A DNA stretch of 64,000 nt from Paracoccaceae bacterium (GCA_027489355.1 JAIXZY010000039.1:1-64000); one strand, 5' to 3'; numbered from the stretch's first letter, positions 41,224 through 49,564 are shown. Program-made: numbers and translations. Notes: a model not told the origin generated them from the letters alone.

Positions 41224-41571
41224 TCAGGCGGCTGCTGCCTTCTTCTTCAGCCGCTGGCCAACTTCGGCGATGGCCTGGATCACCGGCATGAACTCGCGCC
41301 CCAGCTCGGTCAGCGTATATTCGACGGACGGAGGCGAGGTGTCCATGACCGCGCGCAACAGGATTCCCCGCTCTTCCAGCTCGCGCAGGCGCTGGGTCAG
41401 GACCTTGGCGGACACGAGAGGGATGTCGGCGCGAAGCTCCGAAAACCGCCGGGGACCCGAGGACAGGTACCAGATGATGTTCGGCGTCCAGGCCCCGCCG
41501 ATGAAGGCCATGCAGTCGGACAAGGGGCACATCGGATGCGGCGTGCGGTTCTTGCGGCGTTTCAGCGTCAT
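41224..41571 (-). CDS. HxlR family winged-helix transcriptional regulator
   Basis: A 115-residue MarR-like regulator of the HxlR group. It has the N-terminal cysteines in PMCPLSDCMAFIGGAWTPNI (Cys15 and Cys20), the recognition region RFSELRADIPLVSAKVLTQRL and the wing VEYTLTELGREF. Members often sense reactive electrophiles or oxidants through such cysteines. It is divergent from the GST operon. The 125-bp intergenic region contains repeated GTTACC motifs, suggesting it controls both genes. Confidence 0.92.
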   Translation of the reverse strand: MTLKRRKNRTPHPMCPLSDCMAFIGGAWTPNIIWYLSSGPRRFSELRADIPLVSAKVLTQRLRELEERGILLRAVMDTSPPSVEYTLTELGREFMPVIQAIAEVGQRLKKKAAAA

Positions 41572-41589
41572 CGCAGGGTCTCGACGGTG

Positions 41590-41651
41590 GTTACCGCGCA
41601 GATACCCTATTCCGAACGTTACCGCAAGTTACCCCGTTACCAAAGGTGACC
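41590..41651. promoter_or_regulatory. GTTACC repeats between hxlR and the GST operon
   Basis: GTTACC occurs in the same orientation at 41590, 41618, 41628 and 41636, with a variant GGTGACC at 41645. The last four are spaced 8-10 bp apart, about one helical turn. They are the likely binding array for the adjacent HxlR regulator. Confidence 0.5.
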
Positions 41652-41696
41652 GGGTGCGCTAGCCAATGCAGCACCGGATAACCAAAGGAGACGGAA

Positions 41697-42305
41697 GTGA
41701 AACTCTACATCAAGCCCGGCGCCTGCTCGATGGCCTCGCACATCATCCTGGCCGAGATCGGCGGCGACTATACCGTGGAGCGGGTCGATACGGCGAATGG
41801 CGAGACCGCGAGCGGCGCGAACTACCGGGACATCAACCCCAAGGGCAAGGTCCCCGCGCTGGAGGTCGAGGGCGAGGTCCTGACCGAAGGCCCGGCAATC
41901 CTGCAATTCCTCGGGGATCGGGCGGCGAACCTCGGCCTTGCGCCCACCGGTGGAACGATGGCCCGGGCGCGGGTGAACGAGGTCCTGAACTTCACCGGGA
42001 CCGAGCTGCATATCGCATTCGGACCGCTGTTCAGCGCCACCTCGACCGACGCGCAGAAAGAGGCGGCCCGGCAGGCGGTCGCGGGCCGGCTCGACTGGCT
42101 GGAAGCCCGTCTTGCCGATGGCCGCAGCCATCTGACGGGCGAGGCCTTCACCATTGCCGACGCCTATGCCTTCGTCGTGGCGAACTGGGCCAACTTCACC
42201 GGCATCGCCCTGTCGCGCTGGCCGCGCCTGTCCGCCTTCATGGCGCGTGTCGCCGCCCGCCCGGCCGTGCAGAAGGCGCTGAAAGCCGAGGGGCTTGCGG
42301 CATGA
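41697..42305 (+). CDS. Glutathione S-transferase family protein
   Basis: A 202-residue beta-class-like GST beginning MKLYIKPGACSMASHIILAE, with KVPALEVEG as the cis-Pro segment and FTIADAYAFVVANWANFTG in the helical domain. It is a paralogue of the enzyme at 36629. AAGGAGA precedes the ATG. It is the first gene of a four-gene operon in which every junction overlaps (ATGA, TGATG, GTG within the previous gene). The neighbours suggest detoxification of an electrophile under HxlR control. Confidence 0.9.
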   Translation: MKLYIKPGACSMASHIILAEIGGDYTVERVDTANGETASGANYRDINPKGKVPALEVEGEVLTEGPAILQFLGDRAANLGLAPTGGTMARARVNEVLNFTGTELHIAFGPLFSATSTDAQKEAARQAVAGRLDWLEARLADGRSHLTGEAFTIADAYAFVVANWANFTGIALSRWPRLSAFMARVAARPAVQKALKAEGLAA

Positions 42306-42679
42306 GCGCGCCCGATTTAGCCGGGATCACCGGCGTCCTTGGACTGTACTTCGACGGTTTATACCACAGCGACACGACGCGGCTTGCCCGGGTCTTCCAC
42401 CCCAGGGCGCACTATGTCTGCGTGACGGACGGGACGCTTCTCTACCGCGACATGGCCGAGTACTTTCCGGTGGTCGATGCCCGCGTCTCGCCTGCCTCCC
42501 GGGGGGAACCGCGCCGGGACGAGATCGTGTCGGTGGACTTCGCCGGCCCTGCAACCGCCCGCGCCGTCCTGCGTTGCGTGATCGGAAACCGCCATTTCAC
42601 CGACTTCCTGACCCTGATCCATCTGGACGGCCGCTGGCAGGTGATGTCCAAGGTGTTCCATTACACGGAGGAAGGCTGA
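42302..42679 (+). CDS. Nuclear transport factor 2-like family protein
   Basis: A 125-residue protein with the NTF2/SnoaL cone-fold pattern: an N-terminal helix GVLGLYFDGLYHSDTTRLARVF, HPRAHYVCVTDGTLL, and beta strands with the C-terminal TDFLTLIHLDGRWQVMSKVFHY, a near-universal signature of the putative lumazine-binding/NTF2-like group. No catalytic assignment is possible. It starts at ATG 42302, overlapping the GST stop, so it is translated with it. Confidence 0.85.
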   Translation: MSAPDLAGITGVLGLYFDGLYHSDTTRLARVFHPRAHYVCVTDGTLLYRDMAEYFPVVDARVSPASRGEPRRDEIVSVDFAGPATARAVLRCVIGNRHFTDFLTLIHLDGRWQVMSKVFHYTEEG

Positions 42680-42891
42680 TGCCCTACGTCAACATCAAGA
42701 TCACCCGCGAGGGCGCGACGGCGGCGCAGAAGGCCGAACTGATCGCTGGGGTGACCGACCTGCTCCAACGGGTGCTGAACAAGACCCCGGCTACGACCTT
42801 CGTCGTCATCGACGAGGTCGCGTTGAAGGACTGGGGCATCGGCGGCCTGCCGGTTGAGGAGTACCGGGCCAAGGTCGCGGCCGGTGGGTGA
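42679..42891 (+). CDS. 4-oxalocrotonate tautomerase family enzyme
   Basis: A 70-residue protein beginning MPYVNIKITREGATAAQKAE. After removal of Met, the catalytic N-terminal proline is exposed as in all family members. VVIDEVALKDWGIGGLPVEEY matches the C-terminal half, with the usual ITREGATAAQKAELI active-site Arg region. The start overlaps the preceding stop (TGATG). Family members isomerise enol/keto compounds or promiscuously process unsaturated acids; the substrate is unknown. Confidence 0.92.
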   Translation: MPYVNIKITREGATAAQKAELIAGVTDLLQRVLNKTPATTFVVIDEVALKDWGIGGLPVEEYRAKVAAGG

Positions 42892-43330
42892 CGGCGTCCG
42901 CCATGCGGTGCTGATGTTCGCGGCGGGGATGGGCGTGCCTCTCCTCGCCGCACTCAACGCGGCGCTGGGGCAGAGGCTCGGCTCACCCATCGCTGCCGGG
43001 GCGATCATGTTCGCGGTCGCCTTCGCCTGCGCACTGGCCGTTCTGGTGGTAACGGGTCAGGGGCCCGCGCTGGCCCGTATCCCCGGACAGCCGCCGGTCC
43101 TGTTCATGGCCGGGGCGCTGATGGTCTTCTACCTGCTGTCGATTACCTTCGTCGCCCCACGCTTCGGGTTGGGCAACGCGATCCTGTTCGTGCTTCTGGG
43201 CCAGATCGTGAGCTCCACCGTGATCGACGCCACGGGCCTCATGGGCCTCGCCGCCCGCCCGGTGAGTCCGACGCGGCTTCTGGGCCTTGGCGTGATGGCC
43301 GTGGGGATCGTCCTCAGCCAGCGCGGCTAG
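42884..43330 (+). CDS. Small DMT-family (YdcZ/DUF606-type) membrane transporter
   Basis: A 148-residue protein with five hydrophobic helices. The N-terminal FAAGMGVPLLAALNAALGQRLGS is the hallmark block of the DUF606/YdcZ group, followed by ALMVFYLLSITFVAPRFGLG and GNAILFVLLGQIVSSTVIDATG. I start it at GTG 42884, inside the end of the tautomerase gene. Such proteins act as dimers or fused pairs, but here only one unit is present. It may export a product of the operon. Confidence 0.82.
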   Translation: MGDGVRHAVLMFAAGMGVPLLAALNAALGQRLGSPIAAGAIMFAVAFACALAVLVVTGQGPALARIPGQPPVLFMAGALMVFYLLSITFVAPRFGLGNAILFVLLGQIVSSTVIDATGLMGLAARPVSPTRLLGLGVMAVGIVLSQRG

Positions 43331-43351
43331 CCGAATTCTCGAAAATTCCGG
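43331..43351. repeat. AATT-TCGA palindrome between convergent genes
   Basis: CCGAATTCTCGAAAATTCCGG forms an imperfect dyad directly after the transporter stop and 10 bp before the convergent VOC stop. It resembles the third unit of the array at 56442-56509 and may terminate both genes. Confidence 0.5.
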
Positions 43352-43360
43352 CCCCCCCGG

Positions 43361-43750
43361 TCAGCCCGCGCGCGGCCCGATAAGGTCCCAGCGGTTGCCA
43401 AACGGATCGCGCCAGACGGCGACGCTGCCATAGGACTCGTGCCGCGGCTCTTCCTCGAACGCCACCCCTGCGGCCCGCATCGCGGCGTGGTCGCGGGCGA
43501 AGTCGTCGGTTTCAAGGAACAGGAACACGCGCCCGCCCGCCTGGTTGCCGATGGCCGCCTGCTGCATTGGCCCTTCGGCCCGCGCCAGCACCAGCCGCAC
43601 CCCGCCGCCCGAAGGCTCTACCGTGACCCAACGCTTCCGGCCCTGGTCGATGTCCTCGACCAGCCGGAAGCCAAGCGTGCCGACATAGAAGGCGATTGCC
43701 GCGTCATAGTCCGGCACGACCAGCGCCAGGGCCGAGATGCGCGAGGTCAC
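43361..43750 (-). CDS. VOC (glyoxalase/bleomycin resistance) superfamily protein
   Basis: A 129-residue protein of two beta-alpha-beta-beta-beta units: [24 protein letters not shown] at the N-terminus, and [20 protein letters not shown] with the C-terminal [16 protein letters not shown]. The terminal PFGNRWDL block is the classical VOC metal/substrate region. The start is GTG 43750, overlapping the bpt stop (GTGA); an upstream extension inside bpt has no VOC character. Specific activity unknown. Confidence 0.88.
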   Translation of the reverse strand: MTSRISALALVVPDYDAAIAFYVGTLGFRLVEDIDQGRKRWVTVEPSGGGVRLVLARAEGPMQQAAIGNQAGGRVFLFLETDDFARDHAAMRAAGVAFEEEPRHESYGSVAVWRDPFGNRWDLIGPRAG

Positions 43751-44574
43751 AGCCGGGTGTCGGGCAGGCTGATCTTCGCCACCTGTTCGGCAATCGGGTC
43801 GACGGACAGGGGGTGCAGGTCCGCGGCGTGGTCCGCCGGATCGCCCATCGGCACCCATTCGCCGCCCTTGTAGATCTCCAGCGCCGAGAAGCCCGCCTTG
43901 TAGCCCATCTTCCGGCTGCCGGGGACCCAGTAGCCCAGGTAGACATAGGGCAGCCCCGCCTCGCGCGCGATGGCGATATGGTCGAGGATGACATAGGTCC
44001 CGAGGCTCATGTCCGTCAGGTCGGGATCGTAGAAGCTGTAGACCATCGACAGCCCGTCGTCGAAGACATCGGTCAGGCAGACGGCGGTCAGCGGACGCCC
44101 GCGTTCGCCCTCGGCCGGAGGGCGGGTGTATTCGATCACGCGGCTCTTGATCGGCGTCTCCTCGATCATCGCGGCGAATTCGAAGATGTCCATGTCTGCC
44201 ATGCCGCCGTCGGCGTGGCGCTGGTCAAGGTAGCGACGGAAGAGCGCGAACTGGTCTTCCGTGGCCCAGGGAGAGGTCGCGTTGCGGCGCAAGCCTGCGG
44301 CCTTCTTCAGCACCCGCTTCTGGGTGCGCGAGGGTTCGAAATCCGCCACCCGGATGCGGGCGGAAAGGCAGGCCGAACATTCCGCGCAGGACGGGCGGTA
44401 CAGCACGTTCTGGCTGCGGCGGAAGCCCTGCTTCGACAGGGTGTCGTTCAGCTTCTGCGCATGTTCCCCCTGCAACGCCGTGAACAGCTTCCGCTCCATC
44501 CGCCCCGGCAGGTAGGGGCAGGGCTGCGGCGCCGTCACGTAGAACTGGGGCGTCAGGGGAAGAGAGTGGCGCAT
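43747..44574 (-). CDS. bpt: Aspartate/glutamate leucyltransferase (Ate1 family)
   Basis: A 275-residue enzyme of the bacterial N-end rule that attaches leucine to N-terminal Asp or Glu, marking proteins for ClpAP. The N-terminal cysteines lie in CPYLPG and [21 protein letters not shown], the Ate1 signature. The C-terminal transferase domain includes [20 protein letters not shown] and [17 protein letters not shown]. Length equals the family norm. Followed by a VOC gene with a 4-nt overlap. Confidence 0.94.
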   Translation of the reverse strand: MRHSLPLTPQFYVTAPQPCPYLPGRMERKLFTALQGEHAQKLNDTLSKQGFRRSQNVLYRPSCAECSACLSARIRVADFEPSRTQKRVLKKAAGLRRNATSPWATEDQFALFRRYLDQRHADGGMADMDIFEFAAMIEETPIKSRVIEYTRPPAEGERGRPLTAVCLTDVFDDGLSMVYSFYDPDLTDMSLGTYVILDHIAIAREAGLPYVYLGYWVPGSRKMGYKAGFSALEIYKGGEWVPMGDPADHAADLHPLSVDPIAEQVAKISLPDTRL

Positions 44575-44646
44575 TTCGTCCGGACTGGGGTTGGAACGGG
44601 CGCAAGCCTAGCAAGGCAAATCGCTTCCGCCAAGCTTCCTTTCAGG

Positions 44647-44682
44647 AAAAGGAAAACCCGCCCGTGCGGGGACACGGGCGGG
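44647..44682 (-). terminator. Intrinsic terminator after the DUF2852 gene
   Basis: On the minus strand, CCCGCCCGTG, 6-base loop, CACGGGCGGG is followed by TTTTCCTTTT. It lies 24 bp after the stop of the DUF2852 gene and before bpt. Confidence 0.85.
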
Positions 44683-44705
44683 GCAGGGTGCGCGTCGTCA
44701 GGCGG

Positions 44706-45173
44706 TCAGTATTCGCCCGGCCGCGCGCCCGTCTCGGGCTTCACTTCGGCATCCTGCGCGGACGTGGCCTTGGCGCGTTCGTCCATGAAGCTGTCGAACT
44801 CGGCCTTGTCCTTCGAGGTCCGCAGCCGCTGCAGGAAGGCCTCGAACGCCTCCTGCTCTTCTTCCAGACGGCGCAGCGCCTCGGCCTTGTAGTCGTCGAA
44901 GGCGCGGTTGCCGGTCGGCTGGCCCGCGCGCATCGCGTGGCGGCCCCAGGAGTGGTCGTGCATGTGGCGGCGGTGGCCGCAGGATCGTGCGAACATCTGT
45001 TTTCCCCAGATCATGTAGGCCAGCAGGGCAAGCCCCACGGGCCAGAAGACGATGAAGCCCAGGACCATCGCGGCGATCCAGGCCCATTTGCCGCGCTGGT
45101 CAAGCCAGGCCTCGCCACGGCGGAAGGAGGAACGGATCCCGCCATGCCGGGCGGTGTCGGTGGTGGTGTACAT
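44706..45173 (-). CDS. DUF2852 domain protein, single-span membrane protein
   Basis: A 155-residue protein. After a short basic head, WAWIAAMVLGFIVFWPVGLALLAYMIWGKQMF (about 30-60) is one long or two hairpin membrane helices. A His-rich stretch HRRHMHDHSWGRHAM follows, and the C-terminal part (FDDYKAEALRRLEEEQEAFE) is a charged helix with coiled-coil character. It matches DUF2852, function unknown. It is monocistronic: a terminator lies downstream, and two matching dyads (45190-45208 and 45249-45267) lie upstream. A very long antisense frame through glnE that runs into this gene is an artefact. Confidence 0.85.
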   Translation of the reverse strand: MYTTTDTARHGGIRSSFRRGEAWLDQRGKWAWIAAMVLGFIVFWPVGLALLAYMIWGKQMFARSCGHRRHMHDHSWGRHAMRAGQPTGNRAFDDYKAEALRRLEEEQEAFEAFLQRLRTSKDKAEFDSFMDERAKATSAQDAEVKPETGARPGEY

Positions 45174-45189
45174 CGGCGGGTCTCCAGTG

Positions 45190-45208
45190 ATGTGAATGTC
45201 TTTCACAT
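45190..45208. promoter_or_regulatory. Operator-like dyad 1 upstream of the DUF2852 gene
   Basis: ATGTGAA, five bases, TTCACAT: perfect 7-bp arms, starting 17 bp upstream of the DUF2852 start codon. Same arms and spacing as dyad 2; no other copy seen in the window. Confidence 0.65.
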
Positions 45209-45248
45209 GGGGGAAGATGGACCCGCCCCGCCCACCGCGCAAGAGGAT

Positions 45249-45267
45249 ATGTGAAGTATTTTCACAT
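45249..45267. promoter_or_regulatory. Operator-like dyad 2 upstream of the DUF2852 gene
   Basis: ATGTGAA, five bases, TTCACAT, with its centre 59 bp from that of dyad 1 and 26 bp beyond the stop codon of the ybaK-like gene. Probably flanks or overlaps the promoter. Confidence 0.65.
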
Positions 45268-45292
45268 GTGCGCGCCGCAGGCGATTTTCCGC

Positions 45293-45760
45293 CTAGAGCG
45301 TGAAGTCCTCGACCCGCGCGGCAGTGGCCTGCACCAGGTCGCGCGGGGCGATGCGGAACATGTGCCGCGGAGTGCCGGCAGCGGCCCAGACCTCGGCAAA
45401 GTCCAGAAGCCGGGGGTCGAGGAAGGTGGGCGAGGGCGTCAGATGTCCCAGCGGCGCCACCCCGCCGATGGCAAAGCCCGTGACGGCGCGGACGACCTCG
45501 ACCTCGGCCCGCGACAGCGCCTCGCCGGCAAGCGCCGCGGCCCTCGTCGCGTCCACCCGGTTGCCCCCTGCGGTCAGGAACAGGAACAGCCGCCCGCTTT
45601 CGCCCTGGAACAGGATCGACTTCACGATCTGGTCGATGGCGACCCCCGCATCCGCCGCCGCCGCCTCGGCCGTGCGGATTTCGCCCTTCGCCTCTACCGG
45701 CGCGGCCTCCAGCCCCGCCGCCCGCAAGGCCGCCACCACCCGCGCCAGGGATTTCGACAT
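45293..45760 (-). CDS. YbaK/prolyl-tRNA deacylase-type editing protein
   Basis: A 155-residue protein of the YbaK/ProX superfamily that removes misacylated amino acids from tRNA in trans. The conserved Lys lies in IDQIVKSILFQGESGRLFLF (near 55), and the glycine loop AIGGVAPLGH near 110 binds the CCA end. The start is ATG 45760 (MSKSLARVVAAL); the open frame upstream lacks a ribosome site. Substrate class (Cys-, Ala- or Ser-tRNA) cannot be fixed by eye. It is divergent from glnE. Confidence 0.88.
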   Translation of the reverse strand: MSKSLARVVAALRAAGLEAAPVEAKGEIRTAEAAAADAGVAIDQIVKSILFQGESGRLFLFLTAGGNRVDATRAAALAGEALSRAEVEVVRAVTGFAIGGVAPLGHLTPSPTFLDPRLLDFAEVWAAAGTPRHMFRIAPRDLVQATAARVEDFTL

Positions 45761-45824
45761 TCCGGCCTCCGTCTTTGCCTGCCCGACTGTTGACCCTTCC
45801 GGCCCGCCGCCGCAAGGTCCGCGC

Positions 45825-48614
45825 ATGACCCTTGCCGCCCGCATCACCCGCCTGCCCATCCCCTTCGACACCGCCGCTGCCGCCGACCTGCGCGCCGATC
45901 TGCCCGGCTTCGCGCCCGAGGTGATGGACCTCCTCTCTGCCACCGCCGCCTGCAGCCCCTACCTGCGCGGCCTGATCCAGCGCGAGGCCGACTGGCTGCG
46001 CCTGGCCGTCGATGCCCCCGAGGCCGCCCTCGACGCCGCGCTCTCTGCCGCCGATGGGCTGTCCGCCGAGGCCCTGCCGCTTGCCCTGCGCGAGGCCAAG
46101 CGCCGCGTCGCCCTCCTCGCCGCGCTGTGCGACCTGGGCGGCGCCTGGCCTCTGGAACAGGTGACAGGCGCGCTTACCCGCCTGGCCGACAAGGCCGTCC
46201 ACCTTTCCCTCACCACCCTCGTCGCCGAAGAAATCCGCCGCGGCAAGCTGCCCGGTGCCACCCCCGACGACGCCGCCACGGCAGGCGGTATGGTCGCGCT
46301 GGCGATGGGCAAGATGGGGGCAGGGGAGCTGAACTATTCCTCCGACATCGACCTCATCTGCCTCTTCGACGAAACCCGCTACCCGGGCGAGGAACAGGAG
46401 GCCCGCGCAAGCTTCATCAAGGTCACGCGCCGGATGACCGCGATCCTCTCCGATGCGACCGACGGCTACGTCTTCCGCTCGGACCTGCGGCTCCGCCCCG
46501 ACGCCTCGGTCACGCCCGTCTGCCTGTCGATGGCCGCGGCGGAGGCCTATTACGAGGCCGAGGGCCGCACCTGGGAACGCGCGGCCTACATCAAGGCCCG
46601 CCCCTGCGGCGGCGATCTTCAGGCCGGGGAAAGGTTCCTCAAGACCCTCACCCCTTTCGTCTGGCGCAAGCACCTCGACTTCGTGGCGATCCAGGACGCA
46701 CACGACATGCGGCTCCGCATCCGCGACCACCGGGGCCTGCACGGGCCGATCACGGTCGAGGGTCACAACATGAAGCTTGGCGCGGGCGGTATCCGCGAGA
46801 TCGAGTTCTTCACCCAGACCCGCCAGCTCATCGCCGGGGGCCGCGACCCGTCGCTTCGCGACCGTACCACCGTCGGTGGCCTTGCCGCACTGGCCGCGAA
46901 AGGCTGGGTCCCGCACGAGGTTGCCGAGGAACTCACCACCCTCTACCGCGCCCACCGCGAGGTCGAACACCGGCTCCAGATGGTGAACGACGCCCAGACC
47001 CATTCCATGCCCACCACGCCCGACGGCGTCGCCCGTATCGCCGCCTTCTGCGGCCAGACCGAGACCGACTTCCGCGCGGGCCTTCTGGACCGCCTCGCCC
47101 GCACCGACCGCCTGACCGAGGGCTTCTTCTCCCCCGGTGCCGTGGAAGAAGGCCCCGAACTGTCGGACAAGGCGCGCGAGATCACGCGGGGCTGGGAAAG
47201 CTACCCCGCCCTGCGGTCGGACCGCGCACAAGCCATCTTCCGTCGCCTGCGCCCCCGGTTCCTGAAGGGCCTCGCCCGCGCCGCCAACCCGGACGAGGCA
47301 CTGACCGCGCTGGACGGCTTCCTCGCCAAGCTGCCCGCCGGGGTCCAGCTCTTCGCGCTCTTCGAGGCGAACCCGACGCTCATCGACCTGATCATCGACA
47401 TCGCCGGTTCGGCCCCCGCGCTGGCCCAGTACCTCGCCCGCAACGCGGCTGTCCTGGACGGGGTGATCGGCGGCAGTTTCTGGGGCGACTGGCCGGGAAC
47501 GGCTGCGCTGCGCGCCGAATTGGCCAGCCGCATTGCCAGCGCCCCCGATTACGAAGGCCGCCTCGACATGGCCCGACGCTGGATGAAGGAATGGCACTTC
47601 CGCATCGGCGTCCACCATCTGCGCGGGCTGATCGACGGGTTCGAGGCCGGCAAGCAGTACGCCGACTTGGCCGAGGCTGTGGTGCAGGTCATCTGGTCCG
47701 AGGTCTTGGGGGACTTCGCCCGCAAGCACGGAGCCATGCCAGGCCGAGGTGCCGTCGTCATCGGGATGGGGTCAATGGGCGCGGCGCGGCTCAATGCGGG
47801 GTCCGACCTCGACCTGATCGTGATCTACGACGACCAGGGGGTCGAAGGCTCGGACGGCCCTCGCCCCTTGGCCACGCGCCCCTATTACTCCCGCCTCACG
47901 CAGGCGCTGGTCACGGCACTGACCGCGCAGATGCCGGAAGGCCGGCTTTACGAGGTCGACATGCGCCTCCGCCCCTCGGGCCGCGCGGGTCCGGTGGCGA
48001 CGAGCCTCCAGAGCTTCACCACCTACCAGGAAACCGAGGCCTGGACCTGGGAACATCTCGCCCTGACCCGCGCCCGGGTGCTGGCGGGCGAACCGACGCT
48101 TGCCGGCGAAGTGGAAGCCTTCCGCCGCGAACTCCTCGCCCGTAAAGGGCAGGGCGCGTGCGTGAAGCCCGACGTAGCTGAGATGCGCGCGCGCTTGGCT
48201 GCGGCGAAGCCAGCGCAAGGAGCGTGGGACGCGAAGAACGGCCCCGGTCGGATCATGGACATCGAACTGGCCGCCCAGACCGTCGCGCTGCTTGCCGGCA
48301 GCCCCGCGCGCAGCGTCGAACGCCAGCTTGCGGCGTCGGCGGGGCGTATCATGCCGGATTCCGACATGCAGAGCCTCAGCTCAGGCTACAGGCTGATGTG
48401 GCGGCTGCATTGCGCCGCACGGCTGCTCAGTGAGCGCGCGCTGGACTGGGACAGCCTGGGCGAGGGCGGCCGCGCCTTCCTCTTGCGCGAGACCGGCGCG
48501 GCGGATGCAGGGGCGCTGGCCCAAGAGCTGGCGCAGGCGGTCGCGCGGGCAGAGGCCGCCGTGACGCGGCTGGTGGGGGTTGCAGATGGGGAGACGGGCG
48601 ATGGAACTGCGTGA
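45825..48614 (+). CDS. glnE: Bifunctional glutamine synthetase adenylyltransferase/deadenylase
   Basis: A 929-residue enzyme that adds or removes AMP on glutamine synthetase in response to PII. Two nucleotidyltransferase domains are intact: GKMGAGELNYSSDIDLICLF near residue 162 (deadenylase half) and GMGSMGAARLNAGSDLDLIV near 650 (adenylylase half). HEVEHRLQ-type EVEHRLQMVNDAQTHSMP lies between them. ATG 45825 gives the usual N-terminus; the upstream open frame overlaps the divergent ybaK-like gene and is rejected. The next gene starts inside its last codons. Confidence 0.95.
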   Translation: MTLAARITRLPIPFDTAAAADLRADLPGFAPEVMDLLSATAACSPYLRGLIQREADWLRLAVDAPEAALDAALSAADGLSAEALPLALREAKRRVALLAALCDLGGAWPLEQVTGALTRLADKAVHLSLTTLVAEEIRRGKLPGATPDDAATAGGMVALAMGKMGAGELNYSSDIDLICLFDETRYPGEEQEARASFIKVTRRMTAILSDATDGYVFRSDLRLRPDASVTPVCLSMAAAEAYYEAEGRTWERAAYIKARPCGGDLQAGERFLKTLTPFVWRKHLDFVAIQDAHDMRLRIRDHRGLHGPITVEGHNMKLGAGGIREIEFFTQTRQLIAGGRDPSLRDRTTVGGLAALAAKGWVPHEVAEELTTLYRAHREVEHRLQMVNDAQTHSMPTTPDGVARIAAFCGQTETDFRAGLLDRLARTDRLTEGFFSPGAVEEGPELSDKAREITRGWESYPALRSDRAQAIFRRLRPRFLKGLARAANPDEALTALDGFLAKLPAGVQLFALFEANPTLIDLIIDIAGSAPALAQYLARNAAVLDGVIGGSFWGDWPGTAALRAELASRIASAPDYEGRLDMARRWMKEWHFRIGVHHLRGLIDGFEAGKQYADLAEAVVQVIWSEVLGDFARKHGAMPGRGAVVIGMGSMGAARLNAGSDLDLIVIYDDQGVEGSDGPRPLATRPYYSRLTQALVTALTAQMPEGRLYEVDMRLRPSGRAGPVATSLQSFTTYQETEAWTWEHLALTRARVLAGEPTLAGEVEAFRRELLARKGQGACVKPDVAEMRARLAAAKPAQGAWDAKNGPGRIMDIELAAQTVALLAGSPARSVERQLAASAGRIMPDSDMQSLSSGYRLMWRLHCAARLLSERALDWDSLGEGGRAFLLRETGAADAGALAQELAQAVARAEAAVTRLVGVADGETGDGTA

Positions 48615-48876
48615 GGCGGACCCGAAGGGACTGGTCCGGGAAAGCTACCGGATCGAGGGGATCACCCCCGGCGAATGCCGGTCGATCTTCATGGACTGGG
48701 CGCTGTCGATCCCCGTCGGCACGCCTGTGGCGGATGCCGTCCGCACGCTCATCGCGACCTACGGCACGCCGAACCCCGACCACCCGATGACCGCGGTCCT
48801 GCACCAGGCCCTGACCGCCCCCGAGGCCCCCCGTCGCCGCGGGGGACGCATCGGCCGTCAGAACCTCGCGCCTTAA
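48601..48876 (+). CDS. Small protein translationally coupled to glnE, function unknown
   Basis: A 91-residue soluble protein starting at ATG 48601 within the last codons of glnE, with GGGGAG upstream. Residues 20-70 (YRIEGITPGECRSIFMDWAL, VADAVRTLIATYGTPNPDHP, MTAVLHQALTAPE) look like a compact helical domain. The C-terminus is basic and disordered (PRRRGGRIGRQ). I do not recognise a named family. Coupling to glnE hints at nitrogen metabolism but proves nothing. Its stop overlaps that of the convergent eda gene by 4 nt. Confidence 0.75.
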   Translation: MELREADPKGLVRESYRIEGITPGECRSIFMDWALSIPVGTPVADAVRTLIATYGTPNPDHPMTAVLHQALTAPEAPRRRGGRIGRQNLAP

Positions 48877-49517
48877 CCGCGGGGCAGGGCGGCCGCTTCC
48901 CGGGCCAAGGTGGTGATCGCCGCCCAGTCGCCCTTCGCCATCGCGTCCTTCGGGGCCACCCAGCTGCCGCCGACGCAGAGGATGTTCTTCAGGCCCAGGT
49001 AGTCCGGCGCGATCTTCAGGCTGATCCCGCCCGTGGGGCAGAACTTCACCTGCGGAATGGGCGAACCGATGGACTTCAGGTAAGCCGACCCCCCCGCCTG
49101 CTCCGCCGGGAAGAACTTCTGCACCGTGTAGCCCTTTTCCAGCAGGGCCATGATCTCGGACGCCGTCGCGGCCCCCGGCAAGAGGGGCAGCCCCTCATCC
49201 TCGCAGGCTGCGATGAGCCGGTCGGTCGCGCCTGGAGAGACCCCGAAGGTCGCCCCCGCCGCCTTCGCGGCCTTCACATCCGCAGGCGTGAGCAAGGTCC
49301 CCGCACCCACGACGCCGCCCGGCACCTCGGCCATCGCCCGGATCGCGTCCAGCGCCACGGGCGTGCGCAGCGTCACCTCCAGCGCGGGCAGCCCCCCCGC
49401 CACCAGCGCCTCGGCCAGGGGCTTCGCATGGGCCATGTCGTCGATCACCAGGACCGGGACGACAGGGGCAAGGCGGCAGATCCTGGCGGCTTCGACGGAT
49501 TGCTGGGCGGGGGTCAT
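48873..49517 (-). CDS. eda: 2-dehydro-3-deoxy-phosphogluconate (KDPG) aldolase
   Basis: A 214-residue class I aldolase that splits KDPG into pyruvate and glyceraldehyde 3-phosphate. The catalytic Glu region PALEVTLRTPVALDAI is near residue 45. The Schiff-base lysine is in YTVQKFFPAEQAGG near 135, and the phosphate-binding KFCPTGGI block is present. It lies 150 bp downstream of edd on the same strand, with a large inverted repeat in between that may reduce readthrough. Together they form the Entner-Doudoroff pathway. Confidence 0.95.
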   Translation of the reverse strand: MTPAQQSVEAARICRLAPVVPVLVIDDMAHAKPLAEALVAGGLPALEVTLRTPVALDAIRAMAEVPGGVVGAGTLLTPADVKAAKAAGATFGVSPGATDRLIAACEDEGLPLLPGAATASEIMALLEKGYTVQKFFPAEQAGGSAYLKSIGSPIPQVKFCPTGGISLKIAPDYLGLKNILCVGGSWVAPKDAMAKGDWAAITTLAREAAALPRG

Positions 49518-49564
49518 GGCGGCTCCTTCAGGCCCCGGCGTCGGGGCGGGTGGAAAAGGCGGGC

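Noticed and set aside
45190-45208. CRP binding site
   Set aside because: TGTGA and TCACA are seven bases apart, not six, and both copies share arms longer than the CRP core.
44706-47729. 1007-codon open frame on the minus strand running antisense through glnE into the DUF2852 gene
   Set aside because: The part above 45173 has no ribosome site, is Gly/Ala/Arg-rich and is the reverse of the clearly conserved glnE. Only the last 155 codons are real.
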